17,376 bases of DNA from Candidatus Dadabacteria bacterium (GTDB lineage Bacteria; J088): assembly GCA_003695505.1 (NCBI GenBank), contig RFIY01000391.1, forward strand, positions 1 through 17,376. The letters are read 5' to 3'. Shown here one piece after another: positions 7,195 to 15,539 of this stretch. The position numbers and the translations under genes are program-made. Numbering within the stretch: position 1 is the stretch's first letter; every line of letters begins with the position of its first letter. Under the pieces are notes generated by a model, which had not been told where the DNA came from, did not search any database, and saw only the letters and a list, made by a program, of their open reading frames with translations.

Positions 7195-7267
7195 CGCCGG
7201 TTGTTCCCATCCGGCCTCAGCGCCGCAGCCCCACACCCACCCAACCCAACGCCACGAGGCTATGCTG

Positions 7268-8791
7268 ATGCACCACCGCGCGCTATTGCTATCCGCCGCA
7301 CTGACGTTATTCGTTGCAACGCCCGCCGCCGCACAACCGCCTGAAGCGCTGACCGCGTGGGCGCCGATCGTCCTGTTGGCGGGCGACGGCGACCCTGCCC
7401 GGGCCATCGCCGAAATCGAACAGATGATGGCGGCCGTCGATGCCGCCGTCCAGGGTCTGGACGCCGACGAACGCACGCTGGCTTTTGCCGCAGAGGTCCG
7501 CAAAAACTTGCGCGCCTTCGATCTGAAGGATTTCTATCGCGCCCTTCCAGACGAGGAAGCCGGCAGCGAATGGCGGCGCCTGACGATTGCCGGTCGCATC
7601 AGCGATGGACGGTATCGGGTTTCGCAATTTCCCAATTACAGCAGCTGGGCCACGGCTGTCTCGACGCTCGGCCGGTACCGCACCGAAAGCGTCGCGCTGA
7701 TTCGTGCCACGCCCCGCGAACTCGAACGCGAGCAACATTACCTGATTGAAGGCCGCGTGGCCGTCGCGCTGGGCAATCTGCAGTGGCGCAATGTCATCGA
7801 AGCGATCGCCGAGCTGCTGCTTTCCCCGACCCGTTACGCCGCGCAGGTATCGGCGCCACCCGTCGAGCAGATCGCCGCTCCGGTCGCCGCTGCGATTGAT
7901 GCCTACGCCGAGGGTTTCCCGCATCTGCGCGATCAGTTACGCGATGTCGGCGACCTGGAGCAGGTCTCGCTCGAAGCAGGGCCAAATCTGCAGTGGTATT
8001 GCGCGACGGGTCGTGGTCGCGCCCGCATCGAAGCGATGGAAGCGCGTTACGAGGAACTGGCCGATTTTCTGGAAGGGCTCGACGAACTGGCCCGCATCCG
8101 CATGCAATGGCTCGATCCCAAGGGCCGAACGCTGTACGACACGACGATCGATACCCGCGAACCCACGGTGTCCTTCCGCTTCTGCTCGCGGGATGGCGTG
8201 CTGCTGCCATTTTCGGGCCGCACGGTATACGCGGATGAACCGGTTGATCCCTGGGGGCCCCAGCTTGCGGAGACCCGCGCGCTGGTCGACGCACATTTCA
8301 AGGTACTGGGACTGAAGATCGACGTACTGCGGCTGCCAATCGAGCTGCACTATCACCCCACGACCGCCCGGGTTTCGGCACGCCTCGTTGCCCGGGAGCT
8401 GCCCGATATCAAGGTGTCGGGCTACGCGCTCGGATTCATCTCGCCGAAACTGATCGACTTCTTCATTCCGGGGAACATCCAGTCGATCGCCTATGACTTC
8501 GCTCGGGCCATGCTGCAGGGCGATGATGGCCGTGGCGTCGTTACGAACGCCGCCTTCGGTCCGCAAGCGGCCGAACGCTTTGCCGTGTTCGAACTGGGCA
8601 TGCGCACCGAGATCCTCAACAACTTCATGGTCAAGTTTGCGGCTCGCGCGGCGCTGAAGCGGTTTCTGCCCGACGACGACGCACGCGCGGACCTTGCACG
8701 CCTGCTCCGCGACAGCCGCGAAGCCTTCCGCCTCGACCTGGCCGAGTTCGCCAACATGGTCGCGTTGCCTCAACCACCACCCCAACCATGA
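7268..8791 (+). CDS. Exported protein of unknown function
   Basis: The protein has 507 residues. GAGG at 7256-7259 is 8 bases before the ATG at 7268; another ATG at 7262 is in frame but too close. A signal peptide is clear: MHHRALLL, a hydrophobic core and A-A-A before Gln23, so the mature protein is probably periplasmic or secreted. The rest is mixed helical with no membrane segment after the signal. Residues about 170-300 are helix-rich and 300-400 more strand-like. It ends in a Pro-rich tail. I recognise no family or catalytic motif. It begins 73 bases after the GMC gene and overlaps the GH5-like gene by ATGA (8788-8791), so it is likely co-transcribed with both. Confidence 0.85.
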   Translation: MHHRALLLSAALTLFVATPAAAQPPEALTAWAPIVLLAGDGDPARAIAEIEQMMAAVDAAVQGLDADERTLAFAAEVRKNLRAFDLKDFYRALPDEEAGSEWRRLTIAGRISDGRYRVSQFPNYSSWATAVSTLGRYRTESVALIRATPRELEREQHYLIEGRVAVALGNLQWRNVIEAIAELLLSPTRYAAQVSAPPVEQIAAPVAAAIDAYAEGFPHLRDQLRDVGDLEQVSLEAGPNLQWYCATGRGRARIEAMEARYEELADFLEGLDELARIRMQWLDPKGRTLYDTTIDTREPTVSFRFCSRDGVLLPFSGRTVYADEPVDPWGPQLAETRALVDAHFKVLGLKIDVLRLPIELHYHPTTARVSARLVARELPDIKVSGYALGFISPKLIDFFIPGNIQSIAYDFARAMLQGDDGRGVVTNAAFGPQAAERFAVFELGMRTEILNNFMVKFAARAALKRFLPDDDARADLARLLRDSREAFRLDLAEFANMVALPQPPPQP

Positions 8792-9903
8792 TCCGGTTTG
8801 CCTGCGGCGTCGCGCTGGCCCTGATCCTGGCCACGGGGTGCGACGCCCCCGGAGGGCAGGCCGCATTTCGACCCGAGCGCGACAGCGACGGGCGCTGGAC
8901 CGCCGCCTCTGCGCAGCAGTGGTATGCCGCCCAGCCGTGGTTTGTCGGCGTCAACTACATTCCTGCCGATGCCGTCAATGAACTCGAAATGTGGCAGGCG
9001 GACACCTTCAACCCCGACCGTATTGACCTCGAACTGGGCTGGGCCGAAGCCATCGGTTTCAACGTGCTGCGCGTCTTTCTGCATGACCTGCTCTGGCAAC
9101 AGGATCCGGAAGGATTCCTGACGCGGATCGACCAGTTCCTCGCGATCGCGAATGAACACGGTTTCCGCACATCACTGGTCCTGTTCGACAACGTCTGGAA
9201 TCCCGATCCGCAGCTCGGACCGCAGCCGGATCCGATTCCCGGCATCCACAACTCGCGCTGGGTTCAGAGTCCCGCACAGGCCGAGACCTTGGCCTTTGCC
9301 AGCTCGGTCACGATTCAGGCGCGCCTGCGCGACTACGTCCAGGGTGTCGTCGCCCGGTTTGCAACCGATTCCCGTGTCCTGATGTGGGAAGCGGTCAACG
9401 AACCCGGCAACTCCGACATCGGTGCGGATGCAGTTCCGCTTCTGCGCGCGGCGTTCGACTGGATTCGCGAAGTCGGGCCACGACAACCGGCGACCGCGTC
9501 ATTCTGGAGCGCGTTTCGTGACGACCCGGTCGCCGACGCGATCGCCGAGCTGGCGGACATCCATACGTTCCATAGCTATTATGGCCCGACGCTGACGATG
9601 CAGCTCGTTGGACAGATCGACAACCCCGAACAGCGCCCGGTCATTTGCACCGAATACATGGCGCGATCGATCGGCAGCACCTTCGAGGAGATGTTACCCC
9701 TCTTTCGCGAGGAGAATATCGGCGCAATCAGCTGGGGACTGGTCGCCGGCAGAACGCAGACGTACTATCCGTGGACATCGACCGAGGGCGCACCCGAACC
9801 GGAGCTCTGGTTCCACGACATCCTGCGTGAAGACGGCACACCGCGCTATCCGGGCGAGGTGTCCTTTCTGACCGATCTCCTGCACGCGCAGAAGCGCAGG
9901 TGA
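8788..9903 (+). CDS. GH5-like glycoside hydrolase lipoprotein
   Basis: The protein has 371 residues. The N-terminus is a lipoprotein signal ending L-A-T-G-C (Cys18). The remainder reads as a TIM-barrel glycoside hydrolase of the GH5/cellulase type: WFVGVNYIP near residue 52, a proposed acid/base Glu205 in WEAVNEPG, HTFHSYYGP near 260, and a proposed nucleophile Glu289 in VICTEYMAR, followed by a barrel-closing ISWGLVAGRTQT. Both catalytic glutamates are therefore present. The target is a beta-glycan of unknown type; xylan and cellulose are possibilities only. The start overlaps the upstream stop by ATGA. The last codon and stop (AGG TGA, 9898-9903) fall inside the left arm of a 30-bp inverted repeat. 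Confidence 0.85.
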   Translation: MIRFACGVALALILATGCDAPGGQAAFRPERDSDGRWTAASAQQWYAAQPWFVGVNYIPADAVNELEMWQADTFNPDRIDLELGWAEAIGFNVLRVFLHDLLWQQDPEGFLTRIDQFLAIANEHGFRTSLVLFDNVWNPDPQLGPQPDPIPGIHNSRWVQSPAQAETLAFASSVTIQARLRDYVQGVVARFATDSRVLMWEAVNEPGNSDIGADAVPLLRAAFDWIREVGPRQPATASFWSAFRDDPVADAIAELADIHTFHSYYGPTLTMQLVGQIDNPEQRPVICTEYMARSIGSTFEEMLPLFREENIGAISWGLVAGRTQTYYPWTSTEGAPEPELWFHDILREDGTPRYPGEVSFLTDLLHAQKRR

Positions 9904-9927
9904 CAGCTTTCAATTCTTCAATTCTGC
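9898..9927 (+). repeat. Left arm of 30-bp inverted repeat
   Basis: The arm begins AGGTGACAGCTTTC and ends AATTCTGC. Its first six bases supply the last codon and the TGA stop of the GH5-like gene. Confidence 0.9.
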
Positions 9928-10100
9928 ACCCTCCTCTGGCGACGACGCTTCAACCCGCAAGACCGGTCTGGCAGCCGCACCTCGACAGAGGCCCCCCGTC
10001 AGAACTCACGGCACGGCCAATAACCCGTCAGAGGCTCCAAAGTGCGGTCCACGCTTCGCTATCCGAACGAGCTGAACCGCCCTGGCACGCCGCGCGCGCG

Positions 10101-10130
10101 GCAGAATTGAAGAATTGAAAGCTGTCACCT
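10101..10130 (-). repeat. Right arm of 30-bp inverted repeat
   Basis: This is the exact reverse complement of 9898-9927. Its outer two bases supply the last two bases of the TAG stop of the convergent lipoprotein gene (10129-10131). Confidence 0.9.
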
Positions 10131-11811
10131 ACTGGCTGGAGGTTGTCAGAACCTGTTCGAGTTCGGCATCGGGATTGAACTCGAGCCGCGTTCCGTCATC
10201 CAGATTCTGAATCGCGCCCTTCAGCGAGCCGTCTGCATCGCGCGCGACCCAGGCGACACGTCCGCCGCCGACATCGGCGCGCTCGATAATCGCGCCACTC
10301 GCTGATCCATCGAACAGTGTCACCTTCTCGTCCCCGTTCATCCGGATCGCCTGCAACAAGGATGCGCCAACGCGCGCGACGATCCAGTCCGCTGTCAGGC
10401 CGTAGGCGGTCGGATCTTCTCCGGCGGCAATACCGTCTGCAACATCGGTGAACGGCAACGGGCCGGCGACCCAGGTAATCGTGCCGTCCGGATGCATCGC
10501 GCAAACGTCGATCGTCAGAGTCGATGGTCCGGCATAGATCTTGCCGGACTCACCGCACAGATTGCGGGCCACGAACCAGGTTGACGTGCCGCGATCACTG
10601 AACAGCGGATAGGGCCGCTGCATGTTCAGAAACGCGTGCGCAACGTCGATGTCGGTAAAATTGGCGTTCCCGTAGCCGAATGAGATCGTCTGCCCGTCAG
10701 CCGTTCGGACCGAACGGATCGGCACCGTCGTAAAACTGTCATCGCCGTTGACGCGCACGAGCGACGGCTCACTGACAGCCTCTGGATGCCCGTCCACGGG
10801 GGTCCCAAAAAACAGCTCGTCACCAACAGCCCATTCGAGCGTCCAGGCCGATGTCCAGTCACCGTCCCGTGTATCGAGTGTAAATTGTTGCCCGCTCGTC
10901 CCACCGCCTTCGCTGCCGGTCACGAACGGGCCGTCCACGCCGTTGAACGTCAGATCCGTCCCGTCGATGTCGAGATGATCCACTTCCCAGAGTGCATCTC
11001 CACTGATCCGGATGATGTCGCCGTTGGCCATCAGCGCGTCACCCGCATCATTCTCGCCAACGTAGCGGCGGGCAAAGAGCTGGTCAAAACCGCTGACCCA
11101 CGTCCCTTGCGCGCAACGCGACTGTTCGCGGTCGAGTCCGTCATGGCAAAGCACGACCGAATCGGGCGGACAGGGCTTGTCGAACTGCGGCTGCTCCTGG
11201 ATGCACCAGGTATGGAACGCCGGCTCGCCATCATTGGGAAACCAGGCCAGAACCTCGACCGGACGGACAACCGACTGCACGATGGCCGTGGACGCGACCG
11301 GGAATTCAAGCGGTTCCGCATCGGCGAGCGCGGGATCTGTGATGCGGAAGACCGTCCGATCGAAGTCGCCGCACGTCGCATCCGGCAACCACACCGACGC
11401 GCCGGTATCGGCGGGATTCAGGCCAGAATTGCAGGCGAGAAACCCGACGAGCACCGTCGTTTGCATCAACAAACCATTGCGCAGTACATGCACGCTATCG
11501 GCAACGAAATCTCCGGCCAGCAATGGATCGCCATCGGCGCCAAAGGTCACGAGATTGGAAACGACCGTCGTTGCGGTGGGCCCGCCCTGCAGCGGAACGA
11601 GCAGTTTGCTGGAAGGAGCGCCCGTTGGCAGGATGCCGAGCACGTCGTTGCGAACATTCAGCGTCAGGCCATCGTGGTCGACGGCACCCTGCGCCGCGGC
11701 CTCAATCGCACCTTCTGTGTGCTCGGGCCGCCCCGGAGCATCCTCACCGAGAAAGCACCCCCCGGCAAGGGGCATGATTCCGAACAATACCGCAACAAAT
11801 CCAGCGCGCAT
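10129..11811 (-). CDS. Large lipoprotein of unknown function
   Basis: The protein has 560 residues. GGAGG lies 6 bases upstream of the ATG at 11811. The signal ends L-A-G-G-C (Cys19), so the product should be lipid-anchored. The mature protein is beta-rich, acidic and Gly/Asp-rich, with cysteine groups around residues 125-245 and again near 430-450 that may pair as disulfides. The last 120 residues contain strand-turn units such as GGRVAWVARDADG and GAIQNLDDGTRLEF, reminiscent of beta-propeller blades, but I cannot assign a family. It converges on the GH5-like gene and its stop codon overlaps the right arm of the 30-bp inverted repeat. A 120-base gap separates it from the thioesterase gene upstream, so it may have its own promoter; none is clear. 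Confidence 0.85.
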   Translation of the reverse strand: MRAGFVAVLFGIMPLAGGCFLGEDAPGRPEHTEGAIEAAAQGAVDHDGLTLNVRNDVLGILPTGAPSSKLLVPLQGGPTATTVVSNLVTFGADGDPLLAGDFVADSVHVLRNGLLMQTTVLVGFLACNSGLNPADTGASVWLPDATCGDFDRTVFRITDPALADAEPLEFPVASTAIVQSVVRPVEVLAWFPNDGEPAFHTWCIQEQPQFDKPCPPDSVVLCHDGLDREQSRCAQGTWVSGFDQLFARRYVGENDAGDALMANGDIIRISGDALWEVDHLDIDGTDLTFNGVDGPFVTGSEGGGTSGQQFTLDTRDGDWTSAWTLEWAVGDELFFGTPVDGHPEAVSEPSLVRVNGDDSFTTVPIRSVRTADGQTISFGYGNANFTDIDVAHAFLNMQRPYPLFSDRGTSTWFVARNLCGESGKIYAGPSTLTIDVCAMHPDGTITWVAGPLPFTDVADGIAAGEDPTAYGLTADWIVARVGASLLQAIRMNGDEKVTLFDGSASGAIIERADVGGGRVAWVARDADGSLKGAIQNLDDGTRLEFNPDAELEQVLTTSSQ

Positions 11812-11931
11812 CTCAATCCTCCGTTCGGGCGCAACGCGTTCCCGAACCGGACGGGGCGCGGATTCAGTTTAATGGAGACGCACGAACGAGCGCCAGACAC
11901 GATCGTCGGTTAGCGGATCCGCAGACTATTG

Positions 11932-12330
11932 CTAGCGACGGCTGCGCGGCTGGAAGATCGCGAAGCTGCCGGTCGCGCGGGCGACGAGCTGATCGTCGTT
12001 GAGGATGTCGGCTTCGAGCAGCGCGACGGACCGGCCGCGGTGGAGGACCTTCGCGCGAGCGCTCAGCCGCCCCTCGACGACGTAGCGCAGATAGCTGATC
12101 TTGATCTCGATCGTCGCACAGATTTCACCGTCCACGAGCGTCGGGTACAGCGCTGCGCCCATCGCGGTGTCGGCGAGACCGTAGAGCACCGCGCCATGCA
12201 CGACTTCCTGCGGATTCATCAGCACGTCGGTGACGTCAATCGCGCAGACGGCTTCGCCCTCGGACTGCTCGACCAGCTCCATGCCGATCAGTTCGGCATA
12301 GGGATGCTTCATCGTTGTCGGATCAGGCAT
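11932..12330 (-). CDS. PaaI-type hotdog thioesterase
   Basis: The protein has 132 residues, the normal length for a single hotdog-fold acyl-CoA thioesterase of the PaaI family, expected in the cytoplasm. The hotdog signature is N39-P-Q-E-V-V-H45-G-A, then L-A-D54-T-A-M-G, with the conserved Asn, His-Gly and catalytic-type Asp; the usual second Gly after His-Gly is Ala. CAGGAG lies 7 bases upstream of the ATG at 12330. It begins 35 bases after the mutase gene in the same direction, so the two are likely co-transcribed and it may release CoA from products or dead-end acyl-CoAs. The substrate is not readable from sequence. Confidence 0.88.
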   Translation of the reverse strand: MPDPTTMKHPYAELIGMELVEQSEGEAVCAIDVTDVLMNPQEVVHGAVLYGLADTAMGAALYPTLVDGEICATIEIKISYLRYVVEGRLSARAKVLHRGRSVALLEADILNDDQLVARATGSFAIFQPRSRR

Positions 12331-12365
12331 CGTTCAGCTCCTGAGCAGGTTCGCACCGCGCGGCA

Positions 12366-14036
12366 TTACAAATATGCTGGATCGCTGTAGACGCCATAGA
12401 CCTGACGGAAGACGTCGCAAATCTCGCCGACGGTCGCGTAGGCCTCGACGGCTTCGAGCACCGCGTCGAACGCGTTTTCGTTCTGGTCGCAGGCGTTGCG
12501 CACCTTTTCGAGCGCTGCCGCAACCCGCTCGGGGTCGCGCTGCTCGCGCACCTGACGCAGGCGCTCGACCTGACGACGCTCGACTTCGGGGTCGATCTTC
12601 AGGATCGGGATCGGCGTGTCTTCATCGACCTGATACTTGTTGACGCCGACGATCGTACGTTCTCCGGCCTCGACCTGTTGCTGGAAGCGGAACGCGCTCT
12701 CGGCAATGCACTTTTGCGGGAAACCGGCTTCGACGGCCGCGATCATGCCGCCCATCGCGTCAATCCGTTCGATGATCTCCATCGCTGCGACCTCGACCTG
12801 GTCGGTCAGCGTCTCGACATAGTAGCTGCCGCCCAGCGGATCGACGACGGCATCGACACCCGATTCTTCGGCGATGATCTGTTGCGTGCGCAGTGCGACC
12901 GTCACGGCCTCCTCGGTGGGCAGGGCGTAGGTTTCGTCGAGGCTGTTCGTGTGCAGGCTCTGCGTTCCACCCAGCACCGCTGCGAGCGCCTGCAACGTCA
13001 CGCGCACGACGTTGTTGAGTGGCTGCTGCGCGGTCAACGTCACGCCCGCGGTTTGCGCGTGCGTGCGCAACATCAGGCTTTTCGGTTTTTTTGCGCCGAA
13101 ACGGTCGCGCATCTGACGGGCCCAGATGCGGCGCGCCGCACGGAACTTGGCAATCTCTTCGAAGAAGTCGTTGTGGACATCCCAGAAAAAGCTCAGGCGT
13201 GGCGCGAAATCATCGACGTCGAGGCCGCGGCCAACCAGCTCCTCGACATAGGCCAGGCCGTCGGCCAGCGTGAAGGCCAGCTCCTCTACGCCGGTCGCGC
13301 CGGCTTCACGAATGTGGTACCCCGAGATGCTGACGCCGTGGAATTTCGGCGCATGGGTCGTACACCACTCAACGATGTCAAGGCTGAGTTTGACGCTCGG
13401 CCGCGGCGGGACCATCCACTCTTTCTGTGCGATGAACTCCTTGAGCATGTCGTTCTGGATCGTGCCGCCGATGCGTTCGGATGGCACGCCCTGCTTGCGC
13501 GCGACGGCAACGTACATCGCCATCAGAATGATCGCCGGCGCGTTGATCGTCATCGATGTGGTGACCTGGTCGAGCGGGATCCCGTCAAACAGCACTTCCA
13601 TGTCGCGCAGGCTCGATACAGAGACGCCCTCTTTGCCGACTTCGCCCTCGGCGAGCGGATGATCGGCGTCGTAGCCCATCAACGTCGGCATATCGAATGC
13701 GGTGCTCAGCCCGGTCATGCCCTGAGACAGCAGATACTTGAAGCGCGCATTCGTATCCTCGGGACTGCCGAATCCGGCGAACTGGCGCATCGTCCAGAGG
13801 CGACCGCGATACATGCTCGGTTGCGGTCCGCGTGTGTAGGGCCAGTCACCGGGCAGACCTTCCTGTTCGAAGGGGTCAATCCCCGCGCGGTCGAGCGGCG
13901 TGTAGACGCGTTTGAGCGGCAGGCCGCTGATCGTTTCGAATCGTTCGCGCCGCTCGGGAAACCGTTCCAGCGCGGGCGCGAGGATGTCCTTTTCCCACGC
14001 GGCAAACCGGTCTGCGGCACTCTGTCGTTCGGTCAT
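12366..14036 (-). CDS. icmA: Acyl-CoA mutase large subunit, isobutyryl-CoA mutase-like
   Basis: The protein has 556 residues and covers the catalytic TIM-barrel part of adenosylcobalamin-dependent acyl-CoA mutases; the C-terminal B12-binding domain is absent, as in two-subunit enzymes. AGGAGG 6 bases before the ATG at 14036 sets the start; an open extension to 14198 runs into gspN and is rejected. Conserved blocks include [31 protein letters not shown] and [10 protein letters not shown]. Aligned to Propionibacterium methylmalonyl-CoA mutase, the position of Tyr89 is Phe86 and that of Arg207 is Gln204, while Gln197, Ser114 and His244 are kept. Phe and Gln at these sites are the known isobutyryl-CoA mutase pair, so carbon-skeleton rearrangement of isobutyryl-CoA and butyryl-CoA is more likely than methylmalonyl-CoA. 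Automated pipelines would probably call it methylmalonyl-CoA mutase. The small subunit and G-protein chaperone are not in the window. Confidence 0.9.
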   Translation of the reverse strand: MTERQSAADRFAAWEKDILAPALERFPERRERFETISGLPLKRVYTPLDRAGIDPFEQEGLPGDWPYTRGPQPSMYRGRLWTMRQFAGFGSPEDTNARFKYLLSQGMTGLSTAFDMPTLMGYDADHPLAEGEVGKEGVSVSSLRDMEVLFDGIPLDQVTTSMTINAPAIILMAMYVAVARKQGVPSERIGGTIQNDMLKEFIAQKEWMVPPRPSVKLSLDIVEWCTTHAPKFHGVSISGYHIREAGATGVEELAFTLADGLAYVEELVGRGLDVDDFAPRLSFFWDVHNDFFEEIAKFRAARRIWARQMRDRFGAKKPKSLMLRTHAQTAGVTLTAQQPLNNVVRVTLQALAAVLGGTQSLHTNSLDETYALPTEEAVTVALRTQQIIAEESGVDAVVDPLGGSYYVETLTDQVEVAAMEIIERIDAMGGMIAAVEAGFPQKCIAESAFRFQQQVEAGERTIVGVNKYQVDEDTPIPILKIDPEVERRQVERLRQVREQRDPERVAAALEKVRNACDQNENAFDAVLEAVEAYATVGEICDVFRQVYGVYSDPAYL

Positions 14037-14079
14037 GGCGTCCTCCTCGGACTTCTGGAGGTACAGTGTATCGCGAACC

Positions 14080-14961
14080 CTACCGGGAACGCGCGAGTTG
14101 CGCGATCGGCCCCTTGTACTGGCGCACCCAGGCATCGCGTTCCTGTCGAAAGCCGGCCATCGGTAGCAGCGGACCGATGGCATTGCCGAGCTCGTCATTG
14201 AAGTGGATCCGCGCGGTCAGGTTGGCGCGACTGCGCGCAGCCGGTTTCTGCAGCTTGACGGTTCCGCGTACGGTTCCCCAAACCTGGCCGCCATCCAGAG
14301 CAACTGGCGCGATTTCCACTTCGCCGGATCTGGCCTCGGCTTTGATTTTCAGTTTGCTGCCGGTAATTGCCGATACCGGCAACGGCAACGCACCAACAGC
14401 CAGAACAGGCTGTTCCACGGTCAGGTTGACCGTCCCCGTAATCTCGTCGGGATCTGGTGACACGACCCCGTCGATGATTCCGCTGAGGGTGCCATCAAGA
14501 CGCATTCCGAGTGGCAGGCTCGACGTCAGACCGGTATCACCGAGTCGTACCTGGTCGATCTCGACGTGCAGATCCGCCGGCATCGCCATCGCCGCATTGC
14601 CGTCGACTGTACCAAGGCCCAGCCGGGCGGAAAACGACAACCCCGGATCGCCCCACAATGTCTGCAGGCGCGGCCGCAGCGACAGGCGTTCCACATGCAG
14701 GCGTACCGGCGCAGCAACGTCGATCCCCTCCACCCAGGGACCCGCAAGTCCATTGCCTGCCGCCGCGAATTCGATGCGTAGTCCTTCGTTGGCTGCTTCC
14801 CGCGTGGCGTATTCGAGCAGAGAGTCGACCGGCAAACTGACCCAGAGCGAGAGCAGGATCAGCACAAGGCCCACCCCTCCGGTCCGCGCGACCCGTCCCC
14901 AGCGGACGCGCCGCAACCACGCACCGGCCGTGCGCAGCCATTCCAGCAGACGTTCGGTCAT
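14080..14961 (-). CDS. gspN: Type II secretion protein GspN
   Basis: The protein has 293 residues. A single membrane helix (about 28-44) follows a basic cytoplasmic tail, and the rest is a periplasmic, beta-rich domain with repeated L-x-L-x-P and G-x-V-x-G-T-V patterns, as in T2SS GspN proteins. The assignment relies strongly on position: the ATG overlaps the gspM stop as ATGA (14958-14961) and gspL precedes gspM. GspN is an accessory inner-membrane component present in only some T2SS systems. The mutase gene starts 43 bases downstream on the same strand. Confidence 0.8.
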   Translation of the reverse strand: MTERLLEWLRTAGAWLRRVRWGRVARTGGVGLVLILLSLWVSLPVDSLLEYATREAANEGLRIEFAAAGNGLAGPWVEGIDVAAPVRLHVERLSLRPRLQTLWGDPGLSFSARLGLGTVDGNAAMAMPADLHVEIDQVRLGDTGLTSSLPLGMRLDGTLSGIIDGVVSPDPDEITGTVNLTVEQPVLAVGALPLPVSAITGSKLKIKAEARSGEVEIAPVALDGGQVWGTVRGTVKLQKPAARSRANLTARIHFNDELGNAIGPLLPMAGFRQERDAWVRQYKGPIAQLARSR

Positions 14962-15539
14962 CGGGCAACCTCGATCCGGACGTCGAGTTTTCGCTCGTCG
15001 CCACTGTCACGCATCACCTCGAATCGGCTGACGACGACCGGCGGATCATGATATTCGAGTTCGTACAGCAGGCGAACCGCTTCGGACAGCACGAGCGCGT
15101 CGAGCTGCAGTTCGACGCGCTCCCGATCATCACCACGACCGCTTTTCACCGGACGCATCGCCTTGACACGCCCGGAGACACCCACCTTCGCCGCGATACC
15201 ATCCAGCATCGCAATCAACGACTGGTTCCTCGTCCTGGCCGCACGCTTGCCCGCCTTCTTGTCGCCGGTACTGTTCAGGCCACGCCGCAAGATCAGCTCT
15301 TCGAGCTGACGGGCCTGTTCGAGCTGCGCCCGGGCCTGCTCCAGTTTCTGTTGCGCGGTCATGCGCGAGCCAATCAGCGGCACGACGTACAGGACAACCG
15401 GCATCACGATCAGCAACGATACGAGCGTGAGGCGAATGAGCGCCCGACGATCATCGGGCAACGCGGCCCAGCGCGCCCGCGCGGCGTCAAGGACGGGCTC
15501 GAACCGGGTCTGCAATGGTTCCAGCAGGTTGTCGAGCAT
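14958..15539 (-). CDS. gspM: Type II secretion protein GspM
   Basis: The protein has 193 residues. It has a basic N-terminal tail, one membrane helix (about 35-55), a short coiled coil with repeated Q-L-E-Q-A-R, and a C-terminal ferredoxin-like domain, the standard GspM layout. GspM partners GspL in the inner-membrane platform and helps position the assembly ATPase. The ATG at 15539 overlaps the gspL stop by one base (TGATG), which is why I preferred it to an in-frame start six codons upstream. The stop overlaps the gspN start. Confidence 0.85.
   Translation of the reverse strand: MLDNLLEPLQTRFEPVLDAARARWAALPDDRRALIRLTLVSLLIVMPVVLYVVPLIGSRMTAQQKLEQARAQLEQARQLEELILRRGLNSTGDKKAGKRAARTRNQSLIAMLDGIAAKVGVSGRVKAMRPVKSGRGDDRERVELQLDALVLSEAVRLLYELEYHDPPVVVSRFEVMRDSGDERKLDVRIEVAR

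Larger units (their letters stand above)
9898..10130. repeat. 233-bp element bounded by perfect 30-bp inverted repeats
   Basis: The arms 9898-9927 and 10101-10130 are exact reverse complements over 30 bases; symmetry stops at both outer and inner edges. The 173-base interior holds no convincing gene. It contains AGACCGGTCT (9960-9969), a direct repeat CCCGTCAGA (9995-10003 and 10024-10032) and the palindrome GCCGCGCGCGCGGC (10089-10102). The arms are AT-rich compared with the surroundings, and each includes TTCAATTC twice in tandem (9909-9924 on the left). No target-site duplication is visible. A MITE-like non-autonomous element or a structured terminator/RNA between convergent genes would both fit. 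Confidence 0.8.

Noticed and set aside
6523-7503. 326-codon minus-strand reading frame across the end of the GMC gene
   Set aside because: It is antisense to the conserved GMC C-terminus with His433 and Asn475 and crosses two plus-strand genes.
9898-10130. Retron or integron attC site as explanation of the inverted repeat
   Set aside because: There is no reverse transcriptase or integrase gene nearby and no attC core sites of the GTTRRRY type at the arm ends.
10786-11913. 375-codon plus-strand reading frame opposite the large lipoprotein
   Set aside because: It is antisense to a gene with a good ribosome-binding site and lipoprotein signal; the translation is rich in Arg and Gly with no domain, typical of shadow frames in GC-rich DNA.
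11812-11931. Terminator or promoter in the gap between thioesterase and lipoprotein genes
   Set aside because: Only a short palindrome GCGGATCCGC (11913-11922) without a T-run and a weak -10-like TAAACT without a matching -35 are seen.
14037-14198. 54-codon N-terminal extension of the mutase
   Set aside because: It is Arg/Ser-rich and low in hydrophobic pattern, overlaps the 3' end of gspN, and the strong AGGAGG sits just before the ATG at 14036.
12678-14201. 507-codon plus-strand reading frame opposite the mutase
   Set aside because: It lies wholly antisense to an unmistakable acyl-CoA mutase gene and has no ribosome-binding site or recognisable motif.
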